Positions 54,314 to 61,564 of a stretch of 64,000 nucleotides of DNA are shown here, in pieces (the first letter of the stretch is position 1; each line of letters opens with the position of its first letter). This DNA is from Thiopseudomonas alkaliphila (GTDB lineage: Bacteria > Pseudomonadota > Gammaproteobacteria > Pseudomonadales > Pseudomonadaceae). The translations under genes were made by a program, and so were the position numbers. The DNA is taken from assembly GCF_001267175.1 (NCBI RefSeq), contig NZ_CP012358.1:660501-724500 (forward strand), read 5' to 3'. Under the pieces are notes generated by a model. The model had not been told where the DNA came from, did not search any database, and saw nothing but the letters and a program-made list of their open reading frames with translations.

Positions 54314-54636
54314 CGGCACTGTGCTTTTAAGATACACGTCCATTTGGTCTTTGTGGTGAAATACCGCCGCGGAGTGTTCGATGGCGACGCCCTCTGTCGG
54401 CTGCGCACCATCTTTGCCAAGACCTGCGCCGACTTCGAGGCGCAACTGATCGAAATGGACGGCGAGGACGATCACGTCCACTGCTGGTGGAGTATCCGCC
54501 CAAGGTGGCTGTTTCCAACCTCGTGAACAGCCTCAAAGGCGTTCTTTGGTCGCCGCCCTACTTCGCATCATCCTGTGGTGGCGCGCCGATTTCCATCGTG
54601 CGCCAGTACATTGAACAGCAGCAGACTCCACACTAA
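54314..54636 (+). pseudogene. tnpA: Decayed IS200-type Y1 transposase TnpA
   Basis: The frame reads RHCAFKIHVHLVFVVKYRRGVFDGDALCR and reaches the HUH motif DGEDDHVH. One base is missing around 54482, and the next frame continues LLVEYPPKVAVSNLVNSLKG. At 54540/54541 about 20 residues are absent, then the segment with the presumed catalytic Tyr follows (LWSPPYFASSCGGAPISIVRQYIEQQ, 54541-54636). Stops (TAA TGA at 54308-54313) sit just before the readable start. The protein cannot work, so the element cannot move by its own transposase. Confidence 0.85.
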
Positions 54637-54707
54637 GAACTAAGAACTAAGAACTAAGAACTAAGAACTAAGAACTAAGAACTAAGAACTAAGAACTAAG
54701 AACTAAG
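54633..54707 (+). repeat. Tandem heptamer repeat (CTAAGAA), about 11 copies
   Basis: CTAAGAA repeats without interruption for about 75 bases between the tnpA relic and the left end hairpin. It is a simple slippage-type minisatellite, and it contains a stop in most frames. Confidence 0.93.
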
Positions 54708-55235
54708 GACGGCTACGCCGTCCGCGCTATCCTTCCCCGCCCTGAACGACGGGGCTTGTCGCGCTCCGGGGTCAATCAATGGAAAAAACTGAGCTCGAGT
54801 TATCTGCTGCAAATCTGCTGCGGCTAACTCGAGATCTAACCCACGTCTGCCGCCACTAATAAATAGGCTAGACAATGTGGTAGCAGACTGATCAATAAAA
54901 GTGCGCAACGCCTTTTTTTGCCCAATCGGGCTAATTCCGCCGACTAAATAGCCCGTCACTCGCTCAGCTTCTTTGGGATCCGCCAATTGCGCCTTTTTTA
55001 CCCCCGCCACCTGAGCAATGGCTTTTAAACTCAGTTGATGCGCAACTGGTAGCACTGCCACCAATAACTCCTCTTTATCGACTTTAACTAGCAGCGTTTT
55101 AAATACCCTAGCAACTTCCACTTGGAGCTTTTCAGCAGCCTCTAAACCGTAAGAGTTCACTGTGGGATCATGCTGATAACTATGTAAATTAAAGGCAATC
55201 CGATTTTTTTTCAGCAGCGTGACAGCAGGCGTCAT
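54696..55235 (-). CDS. ybaK: Cys-tRNA(Pro)/Cys-tRNA deacylase YbaK, C-terminus altered by IS605-type insertion
   Basis: YbaK removes cysteine from mischarged tRNA-Pro. The first ~158 codons are normal: SLKAIAQVAGVKKAQLADPKEAERVTGYLVGGISPIGQKKALRTFIDQSATTLSSLFISGGRRGLDLELAAADLQQITRAQFFPLID. The frame then runs into the IS605-type element and adds 21 unrelated residues (PGARQAPSF...). The missing stop is found on the other side of the element: joining TTGAC at 54771-54775 to TAAATGCC below 52999 gives LID-stop. The enzyme is probably still active with a tail. Confidence 0.93.
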   Translation of the reverse strand: MTPAVTLLKKNRIAFNLHSYQHDPTVNSYGLEAAEKLQVEVARVFKTLLVKVDKEELLVAVLPVAHQLSLKAIAQVAGVKKAQLADPKEAERVTGYLVGGISPIGQKKALRTFIDQSATTLSSLFISGGRRGLDLELAAADLQQITRAQFFPLIDPGARQAPSFRAGKDSADGVAVLSS

Positions 55236-55361
55236 AATTAAAGTCTAACCTAATCAAATTTAATCCTAGTAATTTACTCCCAGTTGGTTAGCCTTCCAAG
55301 TGATTAGGTTATGTTAACTGCCAGCCACTGATCATTTCTCTCCTTGCTTCTAGGATAATCT

Positions 55362-56135
55362 ATGCTGAAAAAACTCATACTCAGTAGCTGTTTACTCACC
55401 AGCTCAGTTACTAGCTACGCAGCTGAACACTGGAAAGTGTTGGTCAGTCCTTTTATTTGGGGAGCTTCATTAAAAGGCGATCTCGCCTTAGCAGGCAAAA
55501 AGCCTGCTGTTGATATTCCTTTCTCAGAGCTGGTCAATGATGTCGACTCTATTTTCATGGGCAACCTTGAACTCACTAACTCTCATTATGGCTTTTATAT
55601 AGACGCCATTAACGTTGACACCGATAGCAATGACCGTGTCATGGGACAAAAAATCAGCTATAAAATTGATCAAACCACAGTGGCATTGGGTGCTTTTTAT
55701 CGCGCATTTAACTACGAATTGGGCGGAAACCATTTATTTGATGAGCCAAGACGTATTTCTATCGATCCAACAATTGGTGCTCGCTGGACAAAGTTAACAG
55801 CTGAAGTCCAATCCAAACCCTTTGGCCTAAAACTATCAAAAAAAGCAGAATGGACTGATCCATTTGTCGGTCTGCGACTCACTGCTGACCTTACTAATAA
55901 ATGGAATCTTTCGTTACTTAGCCAAGTCGGCGGCCTAGATACTGACAACAAAAAGACGCATAACCATGAAGCCTATTTGGGTTATCGGGTCTATCTGCTC
56001 GATCATCCAACCATTATTCGAGTGGGCTATCGTTCATTAAGCCAACGCTATACCTCCACCGACTTTACAGGACATCGTTTCAAGTACGACATACGCCAAT
56101 CTGGCCCAGTAGTTGGAATGACAATGCGTTTCTAA
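55362..56135 (+). CDS. Outer-membrane beta-barrel protein of unknown function
   Basis: A 257-residue exported protein. It has a signal peptide (MLKKLILSSCLLTSSVTSYA) and a set of alternating-hydrophobicity strands (HWKVLVSPFIWGASLKGDLAL, YGFYIDAINVDT, YHAFNYELGG-like, VGLRLTADLTNKWNLSLLSQVGG). It ends with Phe, as in outer-membrane barrels (VVGMTMRF). I do not recognise a specific family. A Ntn amidase gene starts 23 bases later, so they form an operon. Confidence 0.78.
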   Translation: MLKKLILSSCLLTSSVTSYAAEHWKVLVSPFIWGASLKGDLALAGKKPAVDIPFSELVNDVDSIFMGNLELTNSHYGFYIDAINVDTDSNDRVMGQKISYKIDQTTVALGAFYRAFNYELGGNHLFDEPRRISIDPTIGARWTKLTAEVQSKPFGLKLSKKAEWTDPFVGLRLTADLTNKWNLSLLSQVGGLDTDNKKTHNHEAYLGYRVYLLDHPTIIRVGYRSLSQRYTSTDFTGHRFKYDIRQSGPVVGMTMRF

Positions 56136-56158
56136 TCTATAGATAAGGAAAATTAACT

Positions 56159-57232
56159 ATGCGTAGTTTGCTTAATAGAAAACTCAAAAAAGCGGTTATG
56201 GTGCCGACATTAATAGGCACTTTAGCTTTTTCAGCTATTGCCGATGCCTGTACGCGTGTGGTTTACCTAGGTGAAGGTAATCGCATTATTACAGCACGCT
56301 CAATGGACTGGAAAAAAGATATAGAAACTAATTTATGGATATTTCCACGTGGTATAGAGCGTACAGGAGAGGTCGGCCCAAACTCCATCAAATGGATCTC
56401 TAAATATGGTAGCGTCATTTCTTCAGGCTATGATATTGCGACCACCGATGGCTTGAATGAAAAAGGCTTAATGGCCAATGTGCTATGGCTGGTTGAGTCA
56501 ACATACCCAGCTTTTACTGAAAAAAGTAAGCCAGGGCTCACGTTAGCTGCCTGGGCGCAATATGTACTCGATAACTTTGCCACTGTAGAGGAGGCGGTGA
56601 CTGCATTAAAGCAAGAACCCTACACTATCGTCACTGCCGAGGTGCCAGGAGAACAGCGTTTAGCTACTTTACACCTATCACTCTCTGATGCTTCGGGCGA
56701 TAGCGCGATTATTGAATACATTGATGGTAAACAAGTCATTCACCATAACCGCACCTACCAAGTAATGACTAATTCGCCAACATTCGAGCATCAACTTGCA
56801 CTCAACGAATACTGGCAACAAATAGGTGGGGAAACCATGCTACCTGGCACCAACCGTGCTGCTGATCGTTTCGTACGTGCTTCTTATTATGTGAATCGTA
56901 TCCCCCAAGCGGCATCCCCTGAAGAGTCCATAGCCAGTATGTTCGGGGTGATCAGAAACGCGTCTGTACCCTACGGCATAAGCACCCCAGATCAACCCAA
57001 CATTTCTTCTACGCGCTGGAGAACGCTTGCTGATCATAAAAACCAGCTGTATTTCTTTGAGTCAGCACTGAGTCCGAGCATTTTTTGGGTGGACTTAAAA
57101 AAGGTTGATTTTTCATCAGTAACTGGCCAAACCAAGCAACTGAAGTTAGAGGCTAATCAAGCGCGAGTGCTCAGTGGCGAGGTTTCTCAACAGTTTAAAC
57201 CTCACGCCCCTTTTAAATTCTTAGGGTTATAA
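56159..57232 (+). CDS. Exported Ntn-hydrolase amidase (penicillin V acylase / bile salt hydrolase family)
   Basis: The 357-residue product has a signal peptide ending before the nucleophile: ...FSAIADA then Cys31-TRVVYLGEGN, so cleavage by signal peptidase itself would expose the N-terminal Cys. The family residues follow: Arg and Asp in TARSMDW, Asn in MTNSPTFEHQL and Arg in NRAADRFVRASYY. Proteins of this family cut amide bonds in penicillin V, bile salts or acyl-homoserine lactones. The substrate cannot be chosen from sequence. It is coupled to an outer-membrane protein. Confidence 0.88.
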   Translation: MRSLLNRKLKKAVMVPTLIGTLAFSAIADACTRVVYLGEGNRIITARSMDWKKDIETNLWIFPRGIERTGEVGPNSIKWISKYGSVISSGYDIATTDGLNEKGLMANVLWLVESTYPAFTEKSKPGLTLAAWAQYVLDNFATVEEAVTALKQEPYTIVTAEVPGEQRLATLHLSLSDASGDSAIIEYIDGKQVIHHNRTYQVMTNSPTFEHQLALNEYWQQIGGETMLPGTNRAADRFVRASYYVNRIPQAASPEESIASMFGVIRNASVPYGISTPDQPNISSTRWRTLADHKNQLYFFESALSPSIFWVDLKKVDFSSVTGQTKQLKLEANQARVLSGEVSQQFKPHAPFKFLGL

Positions 57233-57241
57233 CGAATTCCA

Positions 57242-57280
57242 CAGCCGTGCTGTCCAGCAAAGCTAGGCAGCACGGCTGTG
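57242..57280. terminator. Stable hairpin between convergent genes
   Basis: CAGCCGTGCTG / CAGCACGGCTG forms an 11-bp perfect stem with a 16-base loop between the amidase and the isochorismatase-like gene. There is no T-run; it could still stop or stabilise both transcripts. Confidence 0.6.
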
Positions 57281-57287
57281 GCTGCTA

Positions 57288-57968
57288 TTAACTTAAACTT
57301 GAATCCAGCACCTCGTGCTCAGTGACGACCTGCTGCGCTTTAGCATAGCTTTCCATCAACAACTGATAGGCTGGAAAAATATGGGTGTAAGTTTCCGCCC
57401 AAGCCAGTGCATCAGCTCTATTCCATGTTTTCTGTAGCTCAGAAGCTACCGCCGCCGTGTCAATCGGCACAACACCTGCTTGTAACATGCGGGCCAAGGT
57501 GATTTCTTGCGCCATCTTGCTATAGGTACCTGAAGCATCAATCACCACAAATACTTTATAACCTTCGGCCACCGCGCTAATCGCTGGAAACGCCATACAC
57601 ACACTGGTAATGGTGCCGGCAATAATCAAGGTTTTACGGCCGGTAGCCTTTACCGCTTGAACAAACTCGGCATTATCCCAAGCATTAATTTCACCTTTGC
57701 GGCCAATATATTGAGCGTGGGGAGCATTTTGATGGATTTCTGGAATCAAAGGTCCATTCGGGCCTTGAGGCACAGAGGCGGTAGTGATCAGCGGAATTTT
57801 CGCCAAGCTAGCAATGCTCGCTAACGCACTGGCTCTTGCCCGTAATTCAGGCACCGACATATCACCTACAGTTTGAAATAAGCCACTTTGATGATCAATC
57901 AATAACATCAACGCATCATCGGCCTGGATCACTGGCGCTTGGCCGTTAAAGTTTGCAGGAGTACTCAT
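57288..57968 (-). CDS. Isochorismatase-family cysteine hydrolase (YcaC-like)
   Basis: A 226-residue hydrolase of the cysteine hydrolase fold. The triad is visible: Asp in [11 protein letters not shown], Lys in the [10 protein letters not shown] segment and the nucleophile Cys in [15 protein letters not shown]. The pattern resembles YcaC; the substrate is unknown. ATG 57968 has AGAGGT upstream. A pirin-family gene lies 39 bases upstream on the same strand. Confidence 0.88.
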   Translation of the reverse strand: MSTPANFNGQAPVIQADDALMLLIDHQSGLFQTVGDMSVPELRARASALASIASLAKIPLITTASVPQGPNGPLIPEIHQNAPHAQYIGRKGEINAWDNAEFVQAVKATGRKTLIIAGTITSVCMAFPAISAVAEGYKVFVVIDASGTYSKMAQEITLARMLQAGVVPIDTAAVASELQKTWNRADALAWAETYTHIFPAYQLLMESYAKAQQVVTEHEVLDSSLS

Positions 57969-58007
57969 GTTATTTACCTCTTGGAATGATTAAATTAAAC
58001 CTACGCT

Positions 58008-58862
58008 TTACATCAATCGATGATGCTGCAGGTCGGTTAAGGCTTGCTCTATTTGCTGCTCGGTATTCATCACAAAGGGGCCGTAGCCCACAATAGGCTC
58101 CTGTAAAGGTTCGCCACTGAGCACTAGCAAATGGGTGTGGTTATTCGTCTCTAGTTGAACACTGTCACCTTGTGCACTGAGCAGTACGGTTTGCCCTTCG
58201 CGCACCACACTTTGCTGATTAACCAGTAGCGTGCCCTGTAGCACGACCAACATTGCCGGCCAGTTAACGACTAGCCCTAACTCAAACTCGGCCTGAGGCT
58301 CTAGTGACATATCCAATAGCTGTAATGGACTATGGGTTTTGGCAGGTCCTTGCTGGCCTGCATACTCACCTGCAATAACCCGTAAGCGACCTACTTGATC
58401 GGGTAATTCGAGCTGCGGTATTTGTTTGGCGGTAATCGCTTGATAACGTGCGGTAGTAAATTTGGCACGGGCGGGTAAATTCACCCACAACTGGACCATG
58501 TGTAATTTACCACCGGCTTTAGCAAACTGCTCGGAGTGATACTCTTCATGCAAAATTCCAGCGCCTGCGGTCATCCACTGCACATCACCCGGCCCAATAG
58601 TGCCGCCTTGTCCCAAGGAGTCGTGATGAGCTACTTCCCCCTGATAAACCAAAGTCACCGTCTCAAATCCTCGGTGTGGGTGCAGGCCTACACCTCGACG
58701 TGCTGTGGTGGGCTTAAAAATGGTCGGTGCAGCATGATCCAGTAATAAAAAAGGACTAATACGCTGTTCTTGCAGCTGATAAGAAAACAACGTTCGTACA
58801 GGAAAACCATTGCCCACCCAATGCTTTGGGTGGGCATTTAACAGCTCAAGAATTGTTTTCAT
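58008..58862 (-). CDS. Pirin-family protein
   Basis: A 284-residue bicupin. The N-terminal cupin has the metal site in GLHPHRGFETVTLVYQGEVAHHDS and AGAGILHEEYHSE (three His and a Glu). The pattern is that of pirins with quercetin dioxygenase activity such as YhhW, though regulatory roles also occur. AAGGAGAA nine bases before ATG 58862 gives a strong ribosome site. It precedes the isochorismatase-like gene and probably forms an operon with it. Confidence 0.92.
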   Translation of the reverse strand: MKTILELLNAHPKHWVGNGFPVRTLFSYQLQEQRISPFLLLDHAAPTIFKPTTARRGVGLHPHRGFETVTLVYQGEVAHHDSLGQGGTIGPGDVQWMTAGAGILHEEYHSEQFAKAGGKLHMVQLWVNLPARAKFTTARYQAITAKQIPQLELPDQVGRLRVIAGEYAGQQGPAKTHSPLQLLDMSLEPQAEFELGLVVNWPAMLVVLQGTLLVNQQSVVREGQTVLLSAQGDSVQLETNNHTHLLVLSGEPLQEPIVGYGPFVMNTEQQIEQALTDLQHHRLM

Positions 58863-59043
58863 TACGTAGTTCTCCTTTATTACTCTGACTCATCCTAAAG
58901 TTAGCCTGTGCCCTGCAATAGCCCCTCAGAGCAATACGCTGTGTTCTACGCTTAGAACGAACTTATTAGCCTAGTGCTCTAGTAGGGTTTTGCTGCATAA
59001 TCCGCTCCTACCCTTAATTACAATAAAAAAAGCTAGGTTTACC

Positions 59044-59754
59044 ATGTTGTCACCTGAGTCACCCCAACACACGCTAACTGCCCGCTCAACCTGGTTAGGC
59101 TTTCAGCAATTACTGCCTATTTCGCTATTTGTCGCTGCATTTGGCACAGCCTTTGGTTTAGCTGCTACTCAAATGGGGCTAAGTAATAACAATATTTTGC
59201 TGATGAGTGCTTTCGTCTTTGCGGGCGCTTCGCAATTTGCCGCACTTGAACTATGGGGCGCACAGGTCTCGATAATCCCTGTGCTTGTCACTGTCTTTGC
59301 CATTAATGCACGGCACTTGTTGATGGGCGCCACCCTATACCCTTGGCTTAAAAACCTGCCCCCGCGCCAACGTTACGGCTCTATGCTGCTGGTTTCAGAT
59401 GCTAACTGGGCCTTTGCCTTACAAGCCTTTAATCAGGGACGAACAGGTTTTGGCCTATTACTAGGCGGTGGTATCGCGCTCTGGCTCTTTTGGAGCCTAG
59501 GCACTTGGCTGGGAATTTATTTTGGCAACGTCATCACCGACCCCAAGGTATTAGGCTTGGATATGGTGATGGGCTGTTTTTTACTAAGCATGGTCATTGG
59601 CGGTGAAAAGAACCTACGTATGCTAATTATTTGGCTAGTGGCAGGCTGCACCTCATTGGGTGCCTATTATTTTCTGCCAGAAAACACCCATGTCGTAGTC
59701 GGCGCTCTCGCTGGCGGTGCAGCTGGGGTGTTACTTGCAGAGGCTCGCCCATGA
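59044..59754 (+). CDS. azlC: AzlC-family branched-chain amino acid exporter subunit
   Basis: AzlC and AzlD (YgaZ/YgaH type) form an exporter of branched-chain amino acids. From ATG 59044 the 236-residue product has five to seven hydrophobic segments and the AzlC blocks LPISLFVAAFGTAFGLAATQMGL, FVFAGASQFAALELWG, FAINARHLLMGATLYPWL and LLVSDANWAFALQ. An in-frame start at 58990 is less likely. The stop overlaps azlD by four bases. Confidence 0.92.
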   Translation: MLSPESPQHTLTARSTWLGFQQLLPISLFVAAFGTAFGLAATQMGLSNNNILLMSAFVFAGASQFAALELWGAQVSIIPVLVTVFAINARHLLMGATLYPWLKNLPPRQRYGSMLLVSDANWAFALQAFNQGRTGFGLLLGGGIALWLFWSLGTWLGIYFGNVITDPKVLGLDMVMGCFLLSMVIGGEKNLRMLIIWLVAGCTSLGAYYFLPENTHVVVGALAGGAAGVLLAEARP

Positions 59755-60068
59755 GTATTGCGACCACTGAGTGGGGAACCTTTTATCTTATTGTCCTGAT
59801 GGCCATCGTGACCTTAATCACTCGCTGGGGTGGGGTTTATGTGATGGCCTTTATTCCTATTCGTTTAGGTGTGCGTCGGTTTATTGAAGCGATGTCCGGC
59901 TCGGTACTGATTGCACTGCTTGCCCCCATGGCCATTACTGGTGATCTTGCCAGTCAAGCGGCTTTAGCGATCACTGCCGTCAGTATGCTGTTAATTAAAA
60001 AGCCCTTAGTCGCGATTAGTCTAGGCGTTCTCACCACCGCACTGATTAGACAGCTGTATCTTATTTAG
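59751..60068 (+). CDS. azlD: AzlD-family exporter subunit
   Basis: The small partner of AzlC, 105 residues from ATG 59751, with three or four hydrophobic helices. It has the family start TLITRWGGVYVMAFIPI and SGSVLIALLAPMAI. It overlaps azlC by ATGA, so translation is coupled. Confidence 0.9.
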   Translation: MSIATTEWGTFYLIVLMAIVTLITRWGGVYVMAFIPIRLGVRRFIEAMSGSVLIALLAPMAITGDLASQAALAITAVSMLLIKKPLVAISLGVLTTALIRQLYLI

Positions 60069-60332
60069 CTAACGCCATAACCTACACTGTCATCAGTTTG
60101 TCATCTGAATTAAGGAAACTAATAGTTGCTCACATCCACCTCAGCATAAGCTGCTGAGCTAGTTTGCATAAAAAACGCTTAATAAGAGAACATTTTCCCA
60201 GAAAAGCCTCTAATAAGCGTCTATTTCAAACTATTTGGAGCAGGCTTTACCCCCTTGGTTGTATCTGGCACTGCCTTAACTACCTCGGTAAGACGGCAGT
60301 AACCCCTAGACCTTCTTGTATGGTACACGCCG
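60069..60332 (+). other. Gap with nothing assignable
   Basis: 264 bases between azlD and a short ORF. Contains an AT-rich stretch and a run AAAAAACGCTTAATAAGAG. I see no convincing gene; the open frame 60164-60361 has basic, non-protein-like composition. Confidence 0.4.
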
Positions 60333-60518
60333 ATGACACTACTGAAGACAGCTATCGCTAACAACGAATCTAACCGTCAACTTCTAGCCCAACTTCAAGC
60401 CGAGTTTGAACAAAAGCATGGTGCTATTCAGACTCAACCATTAATTCAGCGCTGTATAAATGCCAGCTTTTATAATGGTAATCCCGTCGCATCCAAGCAA
60501 AAATCCAGTCAAGTGTAA
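60333..60518 (+). CDS. Possible small protein, 61 residues
   Basis: The frame gives a charged, helical protein (ESNRQLLAQLQAEFEQKHGAIQTQPLIQRCINASF) with no membrane segment or known motif. The ribosome site is weak. The reason to list it is the perfect terminator 13 bases after the stop, showing that transcription ends here. It may equally be the 3' part of a small RNA. Confidence 0.35.
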   Translation: MTLLKTAIANNESNRQLLAQLQAEFEQKHGAIQTQPLIQRCINASFYNGNPVASKQKSSQV

Positions 60519-60530
60519 GCGGTACAGCAG

Positions 60531-60570
60531 CACTAGGTAAGACCATTCAGTACTTACCTAGTGCCTCTTT
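60531..60570 (+). terminator. Terminator after the small ORF
   Basis: CACTAGGTAAG (60531-60541) and its exact complement (60553-60563) form an 11-bp stem with an 11-base loop, followed by CCTCTTT. Confidence 0.78.
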
Positions 60571-60748
60571 ATAACTAAATAAGCGCAACATAAGAACAAT
60601 TTACGCTATGGATAAAAACATTTGTTTTATTTTTCTGCCAGAGTCGATACAGTGCAAAAAGTTTACTCTTTTACCCAAAAGTAAACCTCTTAGCGCCTAG
60701 CCATCAAACCCGATGCTAAATAGCTCTGCCTCATGGAGGAACCACATA

Positions 60749-61003
60749 ATGATAAATAAAATTGTACTCGTCCTACCGCTGATAGTACTTGCCGCCTGCG
60801 CAGGAGAAAGCTGGCTCAATGCCCGCCATCGCCCTCAATCAAATACTGCCACCCCAACAGAGCCGATCCACTTTACAAATACAGTTAAAGCGCCTCAGGC
60901 ACAAACCTTAGGCGATAGTGGCGCACTACCACATACGGCCAAACCTGCTGATTTTCCGGAAGCCCCCTACGACCCAAACGCCGAGTACACCTATACCTTT
61001 TAA
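60749..61003 (+). CDS. Small lipoprotein
   Basis: An 84-residue lipoprotein: signal MINKIVLVLPLIVLAAC with lipobox LAAC (Cys17). The mature part is short, proline-rich and polar (TPTEPIHF, LPHTAKPADFPEAPYDPNAEYTYTF). The ribosome site GGAGGA lies nine bases upstream of ATG 60749. Ala at position +2 favours outer-membrane sorting. The function is unknown. Confidence 0.8.
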   Translation: MINKIVLVLPLIVLAACAGESWLNARHRPQSNTATPTEPIHFTNTVKAPQAQTLGDSGALPHTAKPADFPEAPYDPNAEYTYTF

Positions 61004-61103
61004 AGGCAAGATGGCTTTGCACTCGCTTACGGCTGAAATGCCGTATTAGGCTTAAAGATGCACTTAATTAAAAACTGTGCTTTACTAGCACCCTCTTCTA
61101 GAA

Positions 61104-61167
61104 GTGAGGACGACCTCACCGCTCTTTCTCAGTTAGGGACGGCCCTAATTCGTCTGGAGCGTATCCT
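61104..61167 (+). ncRNA. Guanidine-II (mini-ykkC) riboswitch
   Basis: Two similar hairpins with ACGR tetraloops: GTGAGG-ACGA-CCTCAC at 61104-61119 and TTAGGG-ACGG-CCCTAA at 61133-61148, 13 bases apart. The ribosome site CTGGAGC follows closely. This is the mini-ykkC architecture, and the gene behind it is a guanidinium exporter. Confidence 0.93.
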
Positions 61168-61479
61168 ATGGCATGGGTTCTCTTAACTTTTGCTGGTCTT
61201 TTTGAAATTATTTGGGTATTTGGCTTAAAGCACACCCAAGGTTTCACCCTACTTTGGCCCTCCATCTTCACCTTAGTAACTATGGGTATTAGTTTCTGGC
61301 TACTTAGCTTAGCCATGAAAACACTCCCCATGGGTACTGCTTATGGCGTCTGGGTGGGTATTGGCGCTGTCGGCACTGTCATCGTAGGCATTCTGTTTCT
61401 TAATGAAAGCAGCACTATTTGGCGCTTACTGAGTATTGCGCTAATTATTTCTGGCGTGGTGGGCTTAAAGCTCTCTTAG
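61168..61479 (+). CDS. gdx: Guanidinium exporter Gdx (SMR family, SugE-type)
   Basis: A 103-residue small multidrug-resistance protein with four transmembrane helices. The essential Glu of the family is in GLFEIIWVFGLKHTQG, and GTAYGVWVGIGAVGTVIVG and LNESSTIWRLLSIALIISGVVGLKL match the Gdx branch rather than EmrE. The guanidine-II riboswitch in its leader confirms the ligand class. Confidence 0.95.
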   Translation: MAWVLLTFAGLFEIIWVFGLKHTQGFTLLWPSIFTLVTMGISFWLLSLAMKTLPMGTAYGVWVGIGAVGTVIVGILFLNESSTIWRLLSIALIISGVVGLKLS

Positions 61480-61564
61480 CCTGATGACTGATCACCTTTA
61501 CTTCTATCCTTCATTGTCCATGCTAGCCACTCTATTGATTGGCTAGCATGTTATAGGAAGCAAA

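Larger units (their letters stand above)
52999..54770 (-). mobile_element. IS200/IS605-type element with complete TnpB and broken TnpA
   Basis: The element carries tnpB (minus strand) and a decayed tnpA (plus strand), divergently arranged as in IS605. The right end has the CCGGCC-TGAA-GGCCGG hairpin (53011-53026) and TTGA at 52999-53002, read TCAA on the minus strand as at IS605-type cleavage sites. The left end has an imperfect CCCCG...CGGGG hairpin (54735-54754), and TTGAC at 54771-54775 (minus strand) is the presumed target/TAM motif. The bounds follow from rejoining ybaK across the element. Base composition is clearly more GC-rich than the flanks, which suggests recent transfer. Confidence 0.86.

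Noticed and set aside
54633..54707. Repeat array that might be read as CRISPR
   Set aside because: The unit is seven bases with no spacers; it is a simple tandem repeat. No cas genes are present, and no other array was seen.
60164..60361. 65-codon plus-strand frame
   Set aside because: It has a basic, non-family composition, no ribosome site, and overlaps the small ORF that precedes the terminator.
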